Assembly (NCBI GenBank): GCA_030247885.1
Contig: JAPDRO010000018.1
Span: 558,001 to 622,000 of the forward strand
DNA length: 64,000 nt
Direction: 5' to 3'
Source of the DNA: Taxawa tesnikishii (nom. ined.)
Lineage: Eukaryota > Ascomycota > Dothideomycetes > Dothideales
Part shown: positions 47,805-59,368 of the stretch, in pieces
Numbering within the stretch: position 1 is the stretch's first letter
Layout of the letters: the number at the start of each line of letters is the position of its first letter
Notes under the pieces: generated by a model
The model's database searches: none
The model's input: the letters and a program-made list of their open reading frames with translations, nothing else
What the model was told of the DNA's origin: nothing
Translations under genes and position numbers: made by a program

Positions 47805-49155
47805 TGTTGGAAAGCAATGCAGAAACACCAACATCTTGAGGGGTTGAGACGGAACATTCGTCGAGACTCGATCCGAGTAACAAACTGTTATACCATTGGT
47901 AGGATCGTGTGCCAAAGGGATGCATGCACAGCGCCTGTCTTCTCAACCTCACACTCAATGCCAAATCTGTACGAATCTACTTGAGAGTCCTCGGGAGATT
48001 GCGATAATACATTAAGGCAGAGCTAGCAGGTACCAAAACCAAGGCACGGTTAGAACCAGAACAGCATCCCATGGCGGTGTAATGCTGTGGATAGCAAAGG
48101 CCACCGGCCACCGCCTCTGAACGTGACCATGGGTCATCCACGCGAGATAGTGGACAATCTATCCGCATACCGGCGTTTTCACTTGAGGGGCTCAGCAGAG
48201 GGTTTGTATCCCGACAGATGGTTCTTTGTTGTAATCTTCAGCAGGAACGGACGCCTTCTTTGTGTTATCAGGATACAGGCCACGGCCGTAATTCCAGACG
48301 AACAGCCATGTACCCCTGAACTCGCGTTCCCTTTGACGATACGCATCCGAGCAACATCGTCGGGAGGACATCAATAAGAGGATGTCGCACAATCCTATAG
48401 CTGCGCTAGTCAAGATGGTGAGAGAAGATTATCATGCATCTGCGCGACTCTCTTAGCAGGCTAGACTTCACCGCCTCGGTCAGCGTGGCTCTAGGGAAGG
48501 TATCTAGGAGCTGCCGCTCCACCATTCCTTGCCCAAAACGATGTCGGCATATGAGCCGTCGGCTTGCAGAAGAGAGCAGTGGGCTTGTGTCGTTGGAAAA
48601 GAGGACCGCCCGCTTGCAGGAGATCTCCGTTATCCATTCCTGTCCTTCTTCGCTTTCTTCCAGTCTTCGCTCCTCGCTGCTGTTAATATGCCAGGAGCAA
48701 GGTGTGGTTCGATTGGGCGTTCGCCATGGCTCTACAACGGCCTAGTAAACAACAATGAAGATTGGGCTCACCAGGTTTCACACTGCACCGACAGAAGCCA
48801 GTCTAAGCGGTCAGAAATCGCGTCACTACTGTGATTACCATGACATACAACCAGCGCAAAGATGAAACTTTGACGGAAAGGCAAAATGTTCAATCTTCAC
48901 ATACGCTGAAACGGTACCCCTTCAAATCCAAACAGAAAACCAGCAAAAAACGTTTCATCGACTCCCGCGCCATGCTTGAAATACAAGGGAAGCCCTTTTG
49001 TACTAGACAACGTTGCCAAACCGGTAATTAAAAACGTAGTGATCCTCCAGCAGGCTCCGTCACTCAATAGGCCCTGCCACTCCTAGTTCTCCCAATTGTT
49101 CTGAAGGTCTCCAACTCACCGCCCACAGCGAGGGTATCAAAGCGGTTGATCCCCA
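47805..49155. other. intergenic, nothing recognised
   Basis: 1.35 kb between the HET gene and the end of the Vnx1-type gene. Several short frames exist but none with a domain. Accessory HET loci often sit in gene-poor surroundings, and that is all I can say. Confidence 0.5.
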
Positions 49156-52100
49156 TTACCTGTTCTCCGTCAGCTCAAACCCATCTATCTTTCCCAGTTT
49201 CCCAACCAACAATGTTTCTGTGGGGTGATTTTTGAAACTCACCTCCTGGTTGTTATATCCACTGAAGTAAAAACCAACGACGACGACCAGATAACTCAAC
49301 ATGAGCATACTGCCCTTGAAGTAATTACTCTTCCCCTCACCGACGACATAGCTCAGCAAGAAGACGGCCAGGATGACCGTCGCCATATCCCACTGGGGGA
49401 AGATGAGCGTGAAGACGTGGTCCGCGACATCATTGGGATCGATGCTCGATCCGAAGAGCCCGCTGTACAGCACCAACGCGGGCACCTGCAACAGCATGAC
49501 CTGCAGCGCGTACGCGGATCCGATCTCCATGGAGAGCGCGATGTTCCCGTTCATGGCGAAGGAGATGGCGTTCAGGAACTCGGTCGTGTTAGGCACGAGC
49601 GCGAAGAGGGTGATGCCCAGGAATTTTTCGTCGATGTCGACGTGCTCGAGCACCGAGTCGACCGTGTTGACGAGAATCTCCGCGATCACCGCGTACGCGA
49701 GCGTCGCAGTCAGAAGGATCACGGCGCTCTTGGTTCGACTCCAATTGGGCGCGTCGTGCCCGCCTGCAGTGTTCCCTTCCTCTGCGGGGTGCACCTCGCC
49801 TGGATCGGTGGCGACGGCCTCGAAGGTCGCAGATCGTGTTGGGGCCGGGCGGTCGGTGCTGGTTGAGCCGTGGTGCCGGATGCTGCTGGCACCTGTAGAG
49901 GCCATCTGGGACGCTTTGCGGGGCGCTCGGGTTGCGTCGCGTGCGGCCACGGTGGCTGCTGTGGCGGCCATTTCAGCGACCTGGCGCACCAAAAGGCGGT
50001 TGTCTTCGGCGGACAGACCCGCGATGCCTTTGAGGCTGCGCTGACTGCGTTTGTCCATGTCGTCGTCATTCTTTGGCGGGACGAGATGTGGAGCACTGGG
50101 CTGGACGGGACTCGCGCCGGTGCTCGATTTGCGCGGCTCTTGTTGCGGCTGCTCTACAGGCGGCAGGATCCCGGCTTGTTTGAGAGACTGTCCGAGAATA
50201 CGCTTGTAGAGTTGCGAATCCCGGATGTTCTCGCGGGGCAACGTGCCGATAGTGCCCGCGGTATCCTGTCTGATCATGTTGTCGTGAGGGTTGATGTTTG
50301 CGTGCTCCAGATGTTGCACGGAGTGTTCCATCTTCTCGATCTTCTTCTCGTCCACACCTTCGCTCCAAATCACGGCGGCGTGTGTGCGCAAAGTGAAGAG
50401 TAGACCGATCACGTAAGACAAGAAGAGCAACGTCGCCGAGAACCAGATATAAGGTCTGACTGCCTCGATGTAAAAGCGGTCATGGATGGCCGGCGTTTGG
50501 CTGAAATAGCACCGGCGACAATCACGGTCCGCGGCAGATCCTTCGAGCCTGTGGCAGCCGTGGCAGTTGAGTTCGTGCTACAGATATTGTCAGTCAAACG
50601 CCATGCAACGCAAAGTATACTGATTCCCACATACGCTTCCATAGATTTGGTAGAACAGAGTAGGCCCAAAGGCTCCAATGACGGCAAAGAGCAACATGGT
50701 ACTGGTGACGCCAGCAGACTTGACGTTAAATCGCTGGGTCTTGCGCTTCAGCGCACCGAAACACATGGAGATACCGGGCAGTAGCAAAATACCAGCGAAG
50801 ATGCTGCCGATGATACTGCCTTCCACCAGTTGCGCTTTACCTTCATTGAGTGCAACGCAGTAGAGGAACACTTCGACGACGGTGGAGAAGAAAGCGTTGA
50901 TGGTGGCCCCCACTCCCATCGAAGACTGTGCGGAAATGGACGCCACGGCCTGTCCGATGAAGTAGGCCAGGGGATGATGGATAAGAGGGCCAGGACGAAG
51001 ATGAAGCCCGAGGTTGTGACAGGCGAATGGATGTGCATGGCGCGCTTGAGCACGTAAAAGTCGAATATAGCGAACGCAACCATGCCGAGCAGATTTATGA
51101 GGAAGATGTTTGTTCCATCAATGGTGTACTTCCAATACTTGATACCGACGGCGCGGTAGGTACAAAGCAGTATACTAGAGGGCGGTGCGCCTGGGCCACG
51201 AGTGTACTGAGAGTCGGAGTGAAACGATAGAGCCAAGGGGTGGCGTCTCAGATGATAGAAGAGAAGCAACGTGACTTTGCCCATGGGGATGGAGAAGACC
51301 ATTAACCAGCAAATGCCCGATACCAGGAACAGCAGAGGTGTGATGAGTCCGTAGAAGAAGGCGAAGAAGATGACTCTTCCGACGGTCCATTTGCCGCGAC
51401 CGAACAATCTTTTCTTGGTCTTGGACTTTTGCGCATCACCCCGTCCGTTCCTCCCAGATCGACCGAGGAGGCTGTCAGTCTCGTCTGCGGAGGCCACACT
51501 TTCCCTCCTGCGGCCGATGAGGGACCGGTTGATGTCGGCCGGTCCGAAGAACAGACGACCCTCTTCCAAGTCGCCAGTCTGCCATCGCTCGTATTCGCTG
51601 ATGCTCCTTCCCTCGCCCTCGTCCTCGTCCAGATATGCCTCATCGTGCTCCAGCTTGACGTATTTGCCGAAAGGGTAAAGAATATATCCCGCTAGCTGCC
51701 ACAGAACATTTCCATACTCCTCGCAACCGGGAGTGAAGCGCAATGCATAACAGAGCAGCGCTGGCAAGACGGCCACTATGGCTAGCCACCAGCCAAACAA
51801 CAGTGTCCACATGCCGTTGAAGAGGAGCAGCCAGGTATCGACGTTCCCGCCAGGAGTGGAATGGATATCGCCTTCGGCATTCTTCTGGACAGACCGGCTC
51901 TTTTTGTACAAGGCGGGCTTCCAGATCCTGATACCAAAGGGATGGGTCTCGTTAATGGCCTCCTGCCTGTCCTTCAAGGTGAAGCTCTCAGCATCGCTCA
52001 AGTCGCCGTCGTCATCCTCCTCAATGTCGCCCTCTCCCTCGTCGCCTTCGGCTTGCAAGGTCTCGTCTGTATCGTCGGAGGGGTTTCCATCGCTATCCGC

Positions 52101-52667
52101 CGGTTGAGAGGGGTTCACGTTCTGGGTTGCCTCCTCTTCCCTTTCGTCCGATTCCACTCTGGCCAGGTTCGGAGCTTGCGCTGTCGGCCGTCTTCGGAGG
52201 GTTGACTCCTTCCTGCGCAGTGAGTGTCCCGATACGGTCTTTGCGAGCTTGTTGTCCTCGTCGACTTCCTTGGGATCGTCGTCGACGGAAAATGCCTGGC
52301 CCCTGGACGGGCCGTGCGATGTGGTCCGCCTTCCCATCGACGGCTTCTTTGGTGTCTTGGGCACTGCCTGCGGGGAAGCGGTGGGAGGTCTGCCGGTGAT
52401 GGATTGCATGGAGCCTGCAAGCGATCAACGTCAGCTGCTGCTGTCTACAACGCGTCCCTCTGTGAGATTCCCGCCGCTCAGAGGTCATGTACCGTAATTC
52501 AGAGGCTCCGGCCGCCGGCGCGAAGTGCTCAAAGACGGCGTGCTCGCGCTCATATTCACGCCGGCAGAGACTGAGCTTCGCCTGGTGTTTGTTCCGGAGT
52601 GTATGGGCGAGGGTTTGGGTGAAGGCACACCCGATGCGGTGGTCGGCCTTTCATTGCTGTCTGCCAT
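49156..52667 (-). CDS. Vnx1-type vacuolar cation/H+ antiporter (CaCA superfamily)
   Basis: Low-affinity monovalent cation/H+ (and Ca2+) exchanger of the vacuolar membrane. Exons: 52667-52493, 52414-50635, 50577-49156; 1125 aa after one base. The first ~250 residues are disordered, Ser/Pro- then Asp/Glu-rich. Two exchanger repeats are visible: STVVEVFLYCVALNEGKAQLVEGSIIGSIFAGILLLPG and, near the end, GITLFALVPNTTEFLNAISFAMNGNIALSMEIGSAYALQVMLLQ, both with the acidic membrane residues that bind cation. Between them is a Cys/His loop (HELNCHGCH ... DCRRCYFSQ) and a ~200-residue hydrophilic linker. One C is missing at 50970-50973, between LLSIIP and LAYFIGQAVASI. The C-terminal segment VVVVGFYFSGYN is the last helix. 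Confidence 0.9.
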
Positions 52668-53276
52668 GACTTGGTGTATGTGCGCGTCGAGCGCTGGTTT
52701 TTGCTATGAAGTTGGCATCAGTCTCGTTGATCAGATGTATTATGTGCTGCTTGGGACGTCCCGGACGACGGAGGAAGCAGAGGTGTGCACGTGGGAGGTG
52801 GGAGGCTGCTGCGACGCGACGAGGGCAGATGATCGACTAGTCAACCCAACTAGGCCTGCCTGTACCTTGGCTATCTAGGACATGACCGAACGTACTGATC
52901 GCGCATCGAGGCGAGAACAAGGCAATTATACCGTGTATAATTGTTCCAACCGTTTCTCCCCCTATCTTAGTAGAGGAAAAAGAAGGATGGACCACTGTTT
53001 GGAGCCTAAAGCGAGCCGTGACAGCATCAGGGATCGTAATCAGGGATGGACTAGCGCCAACTCTAAACAACGATAAGCTTTCTTCGCACCAGCCCGCCCC
53101 GTCGCTGCGATTGATTGGCGCACAACCGCAAACGCGCGACATATACCAACACATGTTTCCACACGTATGCACATTGTACATGTGTGTATACGTACACGGA
53201 TGTCTGTATATATATATTTATATGTATATGTATTTTCATACATGTGTGTGTAGGTATAGATATACATACACCACCA
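52668..53276. other. intergenic with an alternating purine-pyrimidine tract
   Basis: 0.6 kb between the Vnx1-type promoter and the end of the MaoC gene. No gene is seen. The last ~90 bases form the tract listed separately. Confidence 0.5.
53185..53275. repeat. alternating GT/AT/AC-rich tract
   Basis: About 90 bases of nearly uninterrupted alternating TG, TA and CA dinucleotides directly downstream of the MaoC stop codon (minus-strand gene). Such tracts can adopt left-handed or cruciform DNA and may help form the 3' end. It may simply be a decayed microsatellite. Confidence 0.7.
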
Positions 53277-54393
53277 CTACAGCTTGCTCTTCCCACCACC
53301 AACACACCGCATCTTCGCCCTTCCGTTGCTCAAGCAGACCTTGCCACCCTTGACGCTAGTCACGAACCTGATGTCCTCAAATCCGTCCCTATCCGCGTTT
53401 CCCACTCGCCAGATCTGCGTCATGAGCGCATCGCCCGGCTTCACAGGGCTAGCAAATCGCGCCGCAAACTCCTTGATGTTTGCTGGGTCCGAGCCGCCCA
53501 GCAGTGTCAGCAGAGCGTGCGCGGTAGTATTCCATGAGTAGAGGCCGTGCATGATGGCGCCTCCGAACCCCATCTTCTGGCCCGGTTCTGGGGTCGCGTG
53601 GAGTGGGTTGTAGTCCCCGTTCAACCGGTAGAGGTGCGCCGACTCTGCGTTCGTCTGATGGACGTATTCCGCATCCGGTTTCTTACCTTCCGGTGGCGGG
53701 TAGTTGACGGTTTTCGGTCCTTCGTCCCCCCCAAGTCAGCACCGTCTTCTTCTCCAGTACGCTTTCCTGTATCTCGAACACCTACCTTTCGGTCCGCCCC
53801 ATCCCCCTGTCCGACGAAGAAAGCACTCCCTACGGCCCTACTGTACACCTCTCCACTCTCCTTTTCCACCAACAACTGCTCCGTCTCCATCACCGTGCCC
53901 GGCTTCCCTTGTCGTAAACCCCAATCACCCTCCCCTGATCTCGAACTGCTTTCCTTCGCTGCTCGTCGGCAGCGGCTTCAGAAACTCAATCCGCCTCTCT
54001 CCGTCCACGACCCTTCGAGAGTCGAGTTTCGGAACACCGGGGATCTCGCCCCGGGAGGAGGATTGCGCAGCATAGAAGTCGACCACTTCGGGGTCGTGGT
54101 CTTGAAGGGGAGAATCACGGGATAGGTTGGGAAGACGGCGAAATTGGGATGGAGTTCCTGGGAAGGGGTTCGTTAGTCGGGGACTGACTGAGGCTAGCAA
54201 GAGGAAGCAGGACGAACGTAGAGGAAGTGCAGCTCGTCGACGGTGCAGCCGATACTGTTTGCGAAGAGCAGAACGTCCCTCTTGTACCAGGAGACTACAA
54301 GAAACCGTCAGCTGATCTTGCCTTGCCATCCGGAGAGTTTGTCTTACCCGGCACTGGAGGGTACTCAAAGCCGACGCCTGGTTCGCCGCTCAT
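53277..54393 (-). CDS. peroxisomal MaoC-type enoyl-CoA hydratase / dehydratase
   Basis: Hydrates 2-enoyl-CoA to 3-hydroxyacyl-CoA by a hot-dog fold; probably peroxisomal beta-oxidation. Exons: 54393-54348, 54294-54218, 54157-53786, 53719-53277; 313 aa. The N-terminal half has VSWYKRDVLLFANSIGC, then ELHPNFAVFPTYPVILPFK. The second half holds the hydratase-2 motif YRLNGDYNPLHATPEPGQ (catalytic Asp and His) and GAIMHGLYSWN. The protein ends GGGKSKL, a perfect PTS1 peroxisome signal. Four one-base losses scatter the frames: TT 54102-54103, CCC 53928-53930, CCC 53906-53908 and C5 53803-53807. With all four counted the length is an exact multiple of three and every family block is in order. It is the most damaged reading frame in the window, yet otherwise perfectly family-like. 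Confidence 0.87.
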
Positions 54394-54857
54394 TGTTGCT
54401 TCGTACTCAATGTTGCTTCAGTGATGAACTTTTGTGTGTGCGATAGAGCCCAACAGCAATCATGTACAAGATCGATGTGACAGTAGGGTGGAAGTATATC
54501 TATCTGTACATGTAGCATTGCTGCGATGGGAGACACTCTTGAACGCCTGATGATGCGGAGAAACCTGGGGAAGCAAGCTCGGCTTCATTCGATCGACCTC
54601 GGCAACATGTGAGCATGTGCTCTTGAGCTTATGCATGTTGCCTCCTTTACAACGGTTTGCAAAATAGAAACAATCAGTAATCAGCATTTTGCTTGCAGGT
54701 ACTGCGAGATGTTTTGTCGGGAGGCAGCAAGCGAGTCAGCGAGAGGAACGTAGCGCCCTCGTAGGATACCATTGCATCGTCCGTCCTCCGCAAAGGATGA
54801 CCAACTCCTCCAAAACATTATCACGGTGCCACACCGATCTGCTTTCCCGCTCATTTG
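54394..54857. other. intergenic, nothing recognised
   Basis: 464 bases between the MaoC start and the end of the Hmt1-type gene; no gene seen. Confidence 0.5.
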
Positions 54858-57533
54858 TCAACCCCCGTCCTTCAGCAGTTCCTCCATCCCAGCCGTCTTC
54901 GCTTCTTCGATGATTCTTTGCCTCGAGAGCTGCTTCGACCACAACCTCGAATATTTGCCGTCCATTGTGAACAATTCGTCATGGGTTCCGCGCTCCACAA
55001 TCTGACCCTCCTGAATGACCAGGATCAGGTCCGCGTCCTGGATGGTTGACAACCTGTGCGCTATGACAAACGTGGTGCGGTTGCTGGTGAGTTTTTGAAC
55101 GCCTTCTGGATCAGGCTTTCCGTCTCTGCATCCACCATGGACGTGGCTTCGTCCAGTAACACGATGGGTGCGGCACGCAGGATCGCGCGGGCAATGGATA
55201 CACGCTGTAGCTCGCCTCCGCTCAGCTTGACGCCGCGCTCGCCCACCTTGGATCTGTAACCGTCGGGGAAAGACATGATCTTATCGTGAATGGCGGCGGC
55301 TCGACAGGCATCCTGCACTTCGTCGTCGGAGGCGTCGAGACGGGCGTAGCGGACGTTCTCCATGATGCTGATGTTGAACAACGATGGGTCTTGAGGAACC
55401 ATCGAGAACGAATCCCGCAGACTGTCAAGCGTCACGTCTCGAATATCCTGGCCGTCAATCTTGATGCTTCCTCCTGTTACGTCGTAGTACCTGATACGAA
55501 TCAGTCTACTGGACATGACAACGTGTGCTGAATGGCAAAACGTACCGGTACAAGAGTTTCAGGATCGTCGACTTGCCTCCGCCAGTCTCACCTACCAGCG
55601 CGACAATCTTGCCAGCCTCAGTTTTGAACGTGACATCCCGGATTGTAGGTTTGCGAGCGTCATAAGCGAAACCAACATCGGTAAACTCCACTGTGCCAGT
55701 CTTGACTTCCAGTGGCCGAGCATCCTCCCGTTCGCTCACGCTCGGTTTGGTCCGGAGAAGCTGAAGCAATCGCTCCGAGTCGACGATCATGCGCGAAATG
55801 CGACGGAACGAATGTGAAACCGACGCCAAAGGTCCTTCGATAGTGGTCCAGTACGTGAGCAAAAACACAAAGCTTCCGACTTGTGATGTTCCTTGAGATA
55901 CCCGATAGGCGGCTAAGAAGACTGCCGAGAGCCGTCCCACTAGCGTGACAAGACTCTGTAGGGCGTATCCAATTTCGTATGTGGCTATGTATTTCATCTC
56001 TTTCTTCGTGGACTCGTTGAGTTGGTTGATGTACCGATCGGTTTCATACTGACCTCGGTTGAAGTGTGAGACCGTGTGCCAGTTGGTGAGTCCTTCGGTC
56101 TGTACCTGAGACGTCGCTCGGTTGGATTTAAGGTAGGCTCTGCGGACCTTTGCATTCTGTACAGTCATTTTGATACCAATGTAGTTGTACGCCACGCCCG
56201 TGAACAACACCACCAGCGTCATGTACGAATCGAAACGGTATGTGACGTAAACGATGGCGATGGCCAAATCAATAAAGGTGGGTGCGAGGTGGATCAGCAG
56301 ATACTCAAGCATATCGTACAAGCTCTGCGATTGGTACATGGCCGCTAAGAGCTCTCCCGAGTCCTTGTTGTTATGAAAATCCATGGACAAGGACATGATA
56401 TGACTGAAGCCGGTGCTGCCAATCTTGCGATAAGCGTACTGCTGAACAGGTAGCTGACACAGAGCGCGGAACGTTCCAAAACCAGCGTAAGACTCCAAGT
56501 ACTGATAGAGCGCCCAAAGTCCGATTGCTTTGTAAGGCAGGTGTCCGGTACCAGCCGAAGCTGTCAGCTCGTCAATGACAATACCCAACTGTCTTGGGAC
56601 GAGCAAGTTCAGCGCACGATCAGTCAATATGGACGAGCACACGACGGCGAGACAAAGTTGAGTTTTCCGGTCGTTCGATGGCCACACAAGAGGTATGAGC
56701 ATCCTGAAGTCCTTTAGGTAAGCGATCCAGCTACCGCGCTCAGCAAGACGCTTGCTTTGCTGCTCTTTTGCCTCTTTGGTAGCCCAAGGACCGTCCTCAT
56801 CGTCCGAATCATCGTTATCCGAGCCGGGATTCGTTCCATAGGCCGTGTCGTCCTGAGTTTTTGCCGTCTGATCGTTTTCGGACAGCAGGGGCTGGTTCTC
56901 TGCGTCCAGGGCGTCGCTCGAATGATCTTGGTACGCCAACCAGAAACCACTGCCGCATAAAGCTATGAAACACAAAGCGCGAACGGATTGGAGGGCAATG
57001 TATACCCGAGCAAAGCTGTCTGCGGAATCCTTCGGTACGGAGTCTACCAGAATGATGGCAACCTCGAATAGGAAGCCTGTGCACCATGCGCTTATATAGG
57101 GATGCCAAAGCGGTTTGTCAGTCGTCAATATTCGGTCAAGCAGAATAGCCCAGAGGAAAATAGATGATAGAACGTAGACCTGTCAGTAGATGATCAGCCC
57201 TACTGTCCACTGAAGGTGTTTGGAGAGTGAAATTACCACGCGGTCTTGCGGCGCCCACCATCCTGGTCGCAACAGAGCTTGCGCAATGTACGTCAAGGCA
57301 TGCGCAATCTGCTCGTTGTAAGTACAGTGTCGAACACGCGACCGTAGGGTACTTACGAAAAGCGCGACGATGAGCAGAAGCAAACCGGCGGCGGTGTAGC
57401 GTCGGGACTTGGTGCCTGAACCCTTTGACGGACTCTGCAAGAGACAAGCACCAACTGTGCTCGCTGTCAAGTAACAGACGACGGAAACGGCAGGCGCCAC
57501 ATAATGGAGGACTGTCGAAGCTGGCACAGCCAT
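54858..57533 (-). CDS. Hmt1-type vacuolar half ABC transporter (ABCB6/HMT1 family)
   Basis: Half-size ABC exporter of the vacuolar heavy-metal-tolerance group, thought to move thiol-metal conjugates or related peptides into the vacuole. Exons: 57533-57357, 57308-57237, 57179-55546, 55490-54858; 838 aa after one base. An N-terminal membrane domain of ~5 helices is split by two introns and ends at FWLAYQDHSSDALD. An acidic linker follows, then the ABC membrane domain with LTDRALNLLVPRQLGIV, SMDFHNNKDSGELLAAM and QTEGLTNWHTVSHFNR. ATPase motifs: Walker A GETGGGKST, Q-loop MVPQDPSLF, signature LSGGELQRVSIARAI, Walker B IVLLDEATS, and H-loop IAHRLSTIQDADLIL. One A is missing from a run at 55092-55096, just before SNRTTFVIAHR. 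The family extension WSKQLSRQRIIEEAK closes the protein. Confidence 0.9.
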
Positions 57534-58966
57534 CTTTGTGCGTGATGCAAGAACCCGAGAGCTCGTGTGACAGACACGGGAGTCAGGACGGTGAAAGGTG
57601 GTTGAGAGTGTAAAGACTAAAGTACGTCTGTCCGAATGATGAGCAAGGAAGTCCTTGGTGATTGCTGCAGCCTGGGCCTGGGCTTGGGCTCGTCACGCCC
57701 GAAATCCATCAGCTGGAGCAGGCCAGCGGCGTGTTCGTGATTGCTAGAGGAATGAATGTCTGTATGGCCTGGACGATGGTTGGCTATTTGGTGTCCACCG
57801 GCGCTCACGACGATGCAGGAAACGCGCAGGAAGCAAGGGTGTCTGTATGGTGACACTCGGCAGCTGCCACTCAGCCTTCGCCTTCCGAACACGGTACAGC
57901 TTCGACATTGTTACATGTTATTCGTCCGTCTATGCATGCAGCTAGCCATCCGTTGCAGCCCCGAAGCCGGTAGCGAACCACATGTCGAGCGTCGCTGCAG
58001 AAGAGGCGCAGGCGCAGGCGCAGGCGCAGCAACAACACCCGCTTCCTGCCAAGACTTGCTTCAGCCGGGCGATTTTTGTTCTTCAGCTTCTCTCCTCTCC
58101 TCTCCTCTCCTCTCCTCTCCTCGCCTCTCCTCCCCTCCCCTCCCCTCCCCTCCTCCCTCCCCTCCCCTCCCCTCCCCTCCCTCCCTCCCTCCCCTCCCCT
58201 CCTCCTCCAACACGAAAGCCACCTTTCCACAAAGAGAGTCGATGAGGAGGCCTGATGACGCACTCATCGTGTTGAAAGGAACTGCTGCCTGCACATGATC
58301 ATCTGTTATCACTCACCGGTCTGGAGTCTGGACGCCTTGCACTGCTCCCTCAGGATCACTCTATCTCTATGTGCAACTGAAAGGGATGCATGGGCCCCGT
58401 TGAGGTTTGAGTGGATCACAAATGAAGCTCGAGTCAGGCCTGAGTGGAGCGCGGGTGAAGCAGTCAAGAGCTCACCGGCAACTGTTGGCTCTCAAGTATT
58501 AGTGGGAGAAGCTAGTGGATGTGTTCCAACATAACTGAGACCGATAGAGCACACCGCATAAACTATGGCTTACGTCTGGTGTGTCGGAAGGCACCTGACA
58601 GAGTAAAAGGAGACAGCGATCCCCACTTCTACCAGCCATTTCTTCAAGGAGTGACAGTTTTCAAGGAGTGACTATTTAGCTGCTCGTTATCAACCACAGA
58701 AGAGGCCTAATCATACACACTTGTAACCTCAACGCTATCCCCGAGCACAACCCCATATGCTTCTAATCCACCATATCGACGTCCAGTAATTCGTTCGAGG
58801 CTCTGTCGCTATTTATTAGTCCCCGTCTCCACTCTCAACCTGGCAAGTCTGCAGCAGGAACAAAACATCAATCCACTTGGAACTCGCAGATGGGATATAC
58901 CTTGTAGTACGGCAACCGAGCCAACCGCCTAACCAATCGCAGACGTGGTCGTCGTCCTCGTCCTCG
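57534..58966. other. intergenic, contains a polypyrimidine repeat
   Basis: 1.4 kb upstream of the Hmt1-type gene. No gene is supported. It contains GCAGGC hexamers near 58005-58030 and the long C/T tract listed next. Confidence 0.5.
58087..58208. repeat. polypyrimidine tract, (TCTCC)n / (CCCCT)n
   Basis: About 120 bases made only of C and T except one G: TCTCC pentamers first, then CCCCT and CCCT units. A pure homopurine/homopyrimidine mirror-like tract of this length can form triplex (H-) DNA, stalls polymerases and is prone to length errors in assemblies. The plus and minus strands are both open for long frames here only because of the repeat. Confidence 0.9.
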
Positions 58967-59368
58967 TCAGTTGTCGCCGTTCTCGAGTGCCCTAGCGCGA
59001 GCCGCCTTCCTTCTTGCAGACCTCTGCTGCTTTGCAGACCTCCTCACTCTCTTCCTCTCTGAAGCCCGGCAGTAAGATTCCTCTCCTGGTAGAGATGCTC
59101 TCCATCCTTCTGGCCAGGTCGCGTCCTCCGCGGAATCTGTGCACTCGTCAGAGGTGGCACCGACGGTGTGCGCACCAGCATCGCCATCACGCTGGGATGC
59201 AATGGTTTGCTTGTTGTTATTGTTGCTGTCGTCACCGTCAAAGTCTGCGGCCTTGACCCCAATTCCCAGATCGAAGACCACGCCCGGGGCCGATTCCTCA
59301 GAACGAGGGCCCTGGGCTGTGACGCCCAGCGCGAGGGCTGCAACGGACAAGAAGAGGTGAAGACGCAT
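58967..59368 (-). CDS. small secreted protein with a basic tail, unknown function
   Basis: 133 aa starting at ATG 59368. MRLHLFLSVAALALGVTAQG is a clear signal peptide with cleavage expected after TAQ. The mature part is first acidic and Asn/Asp-rich (ADFDGDDSNNNN), then contains two cysteines and the WPEGWRASLPGE segment. It ends in a strongly Arg/Lys-rich tail (SERKRVRRSAKQQRSARRKA). The frame stays open 35 codons upstream, but the signal peptide decides the start. No family recognised. Possibilities are a secreted effector-like protein, a propeptide cut at dibasic sites, or a nucleic-acid-binding secreted peptide. Confidence 0.55.
   Translation of the reverse strand: MRLHLFLSVAALALGVTAQGPRSEESAPGVVFDLGIGVKAADFDGDDSNNNNKQTIASQRDGDAGAHTVGATSDECTDSAEDATWPEGWRASLPGEESYCRASERKRVRRSAKQQRSARRKAARARALENGDN

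Noticed and set aside
49225-50403. Long plus-strand frames opposite the Vnx1-type gene
   Set aside because: Antisense shadows of a GC-rich coding exon; the minus strand carries clear exchanger motifs.
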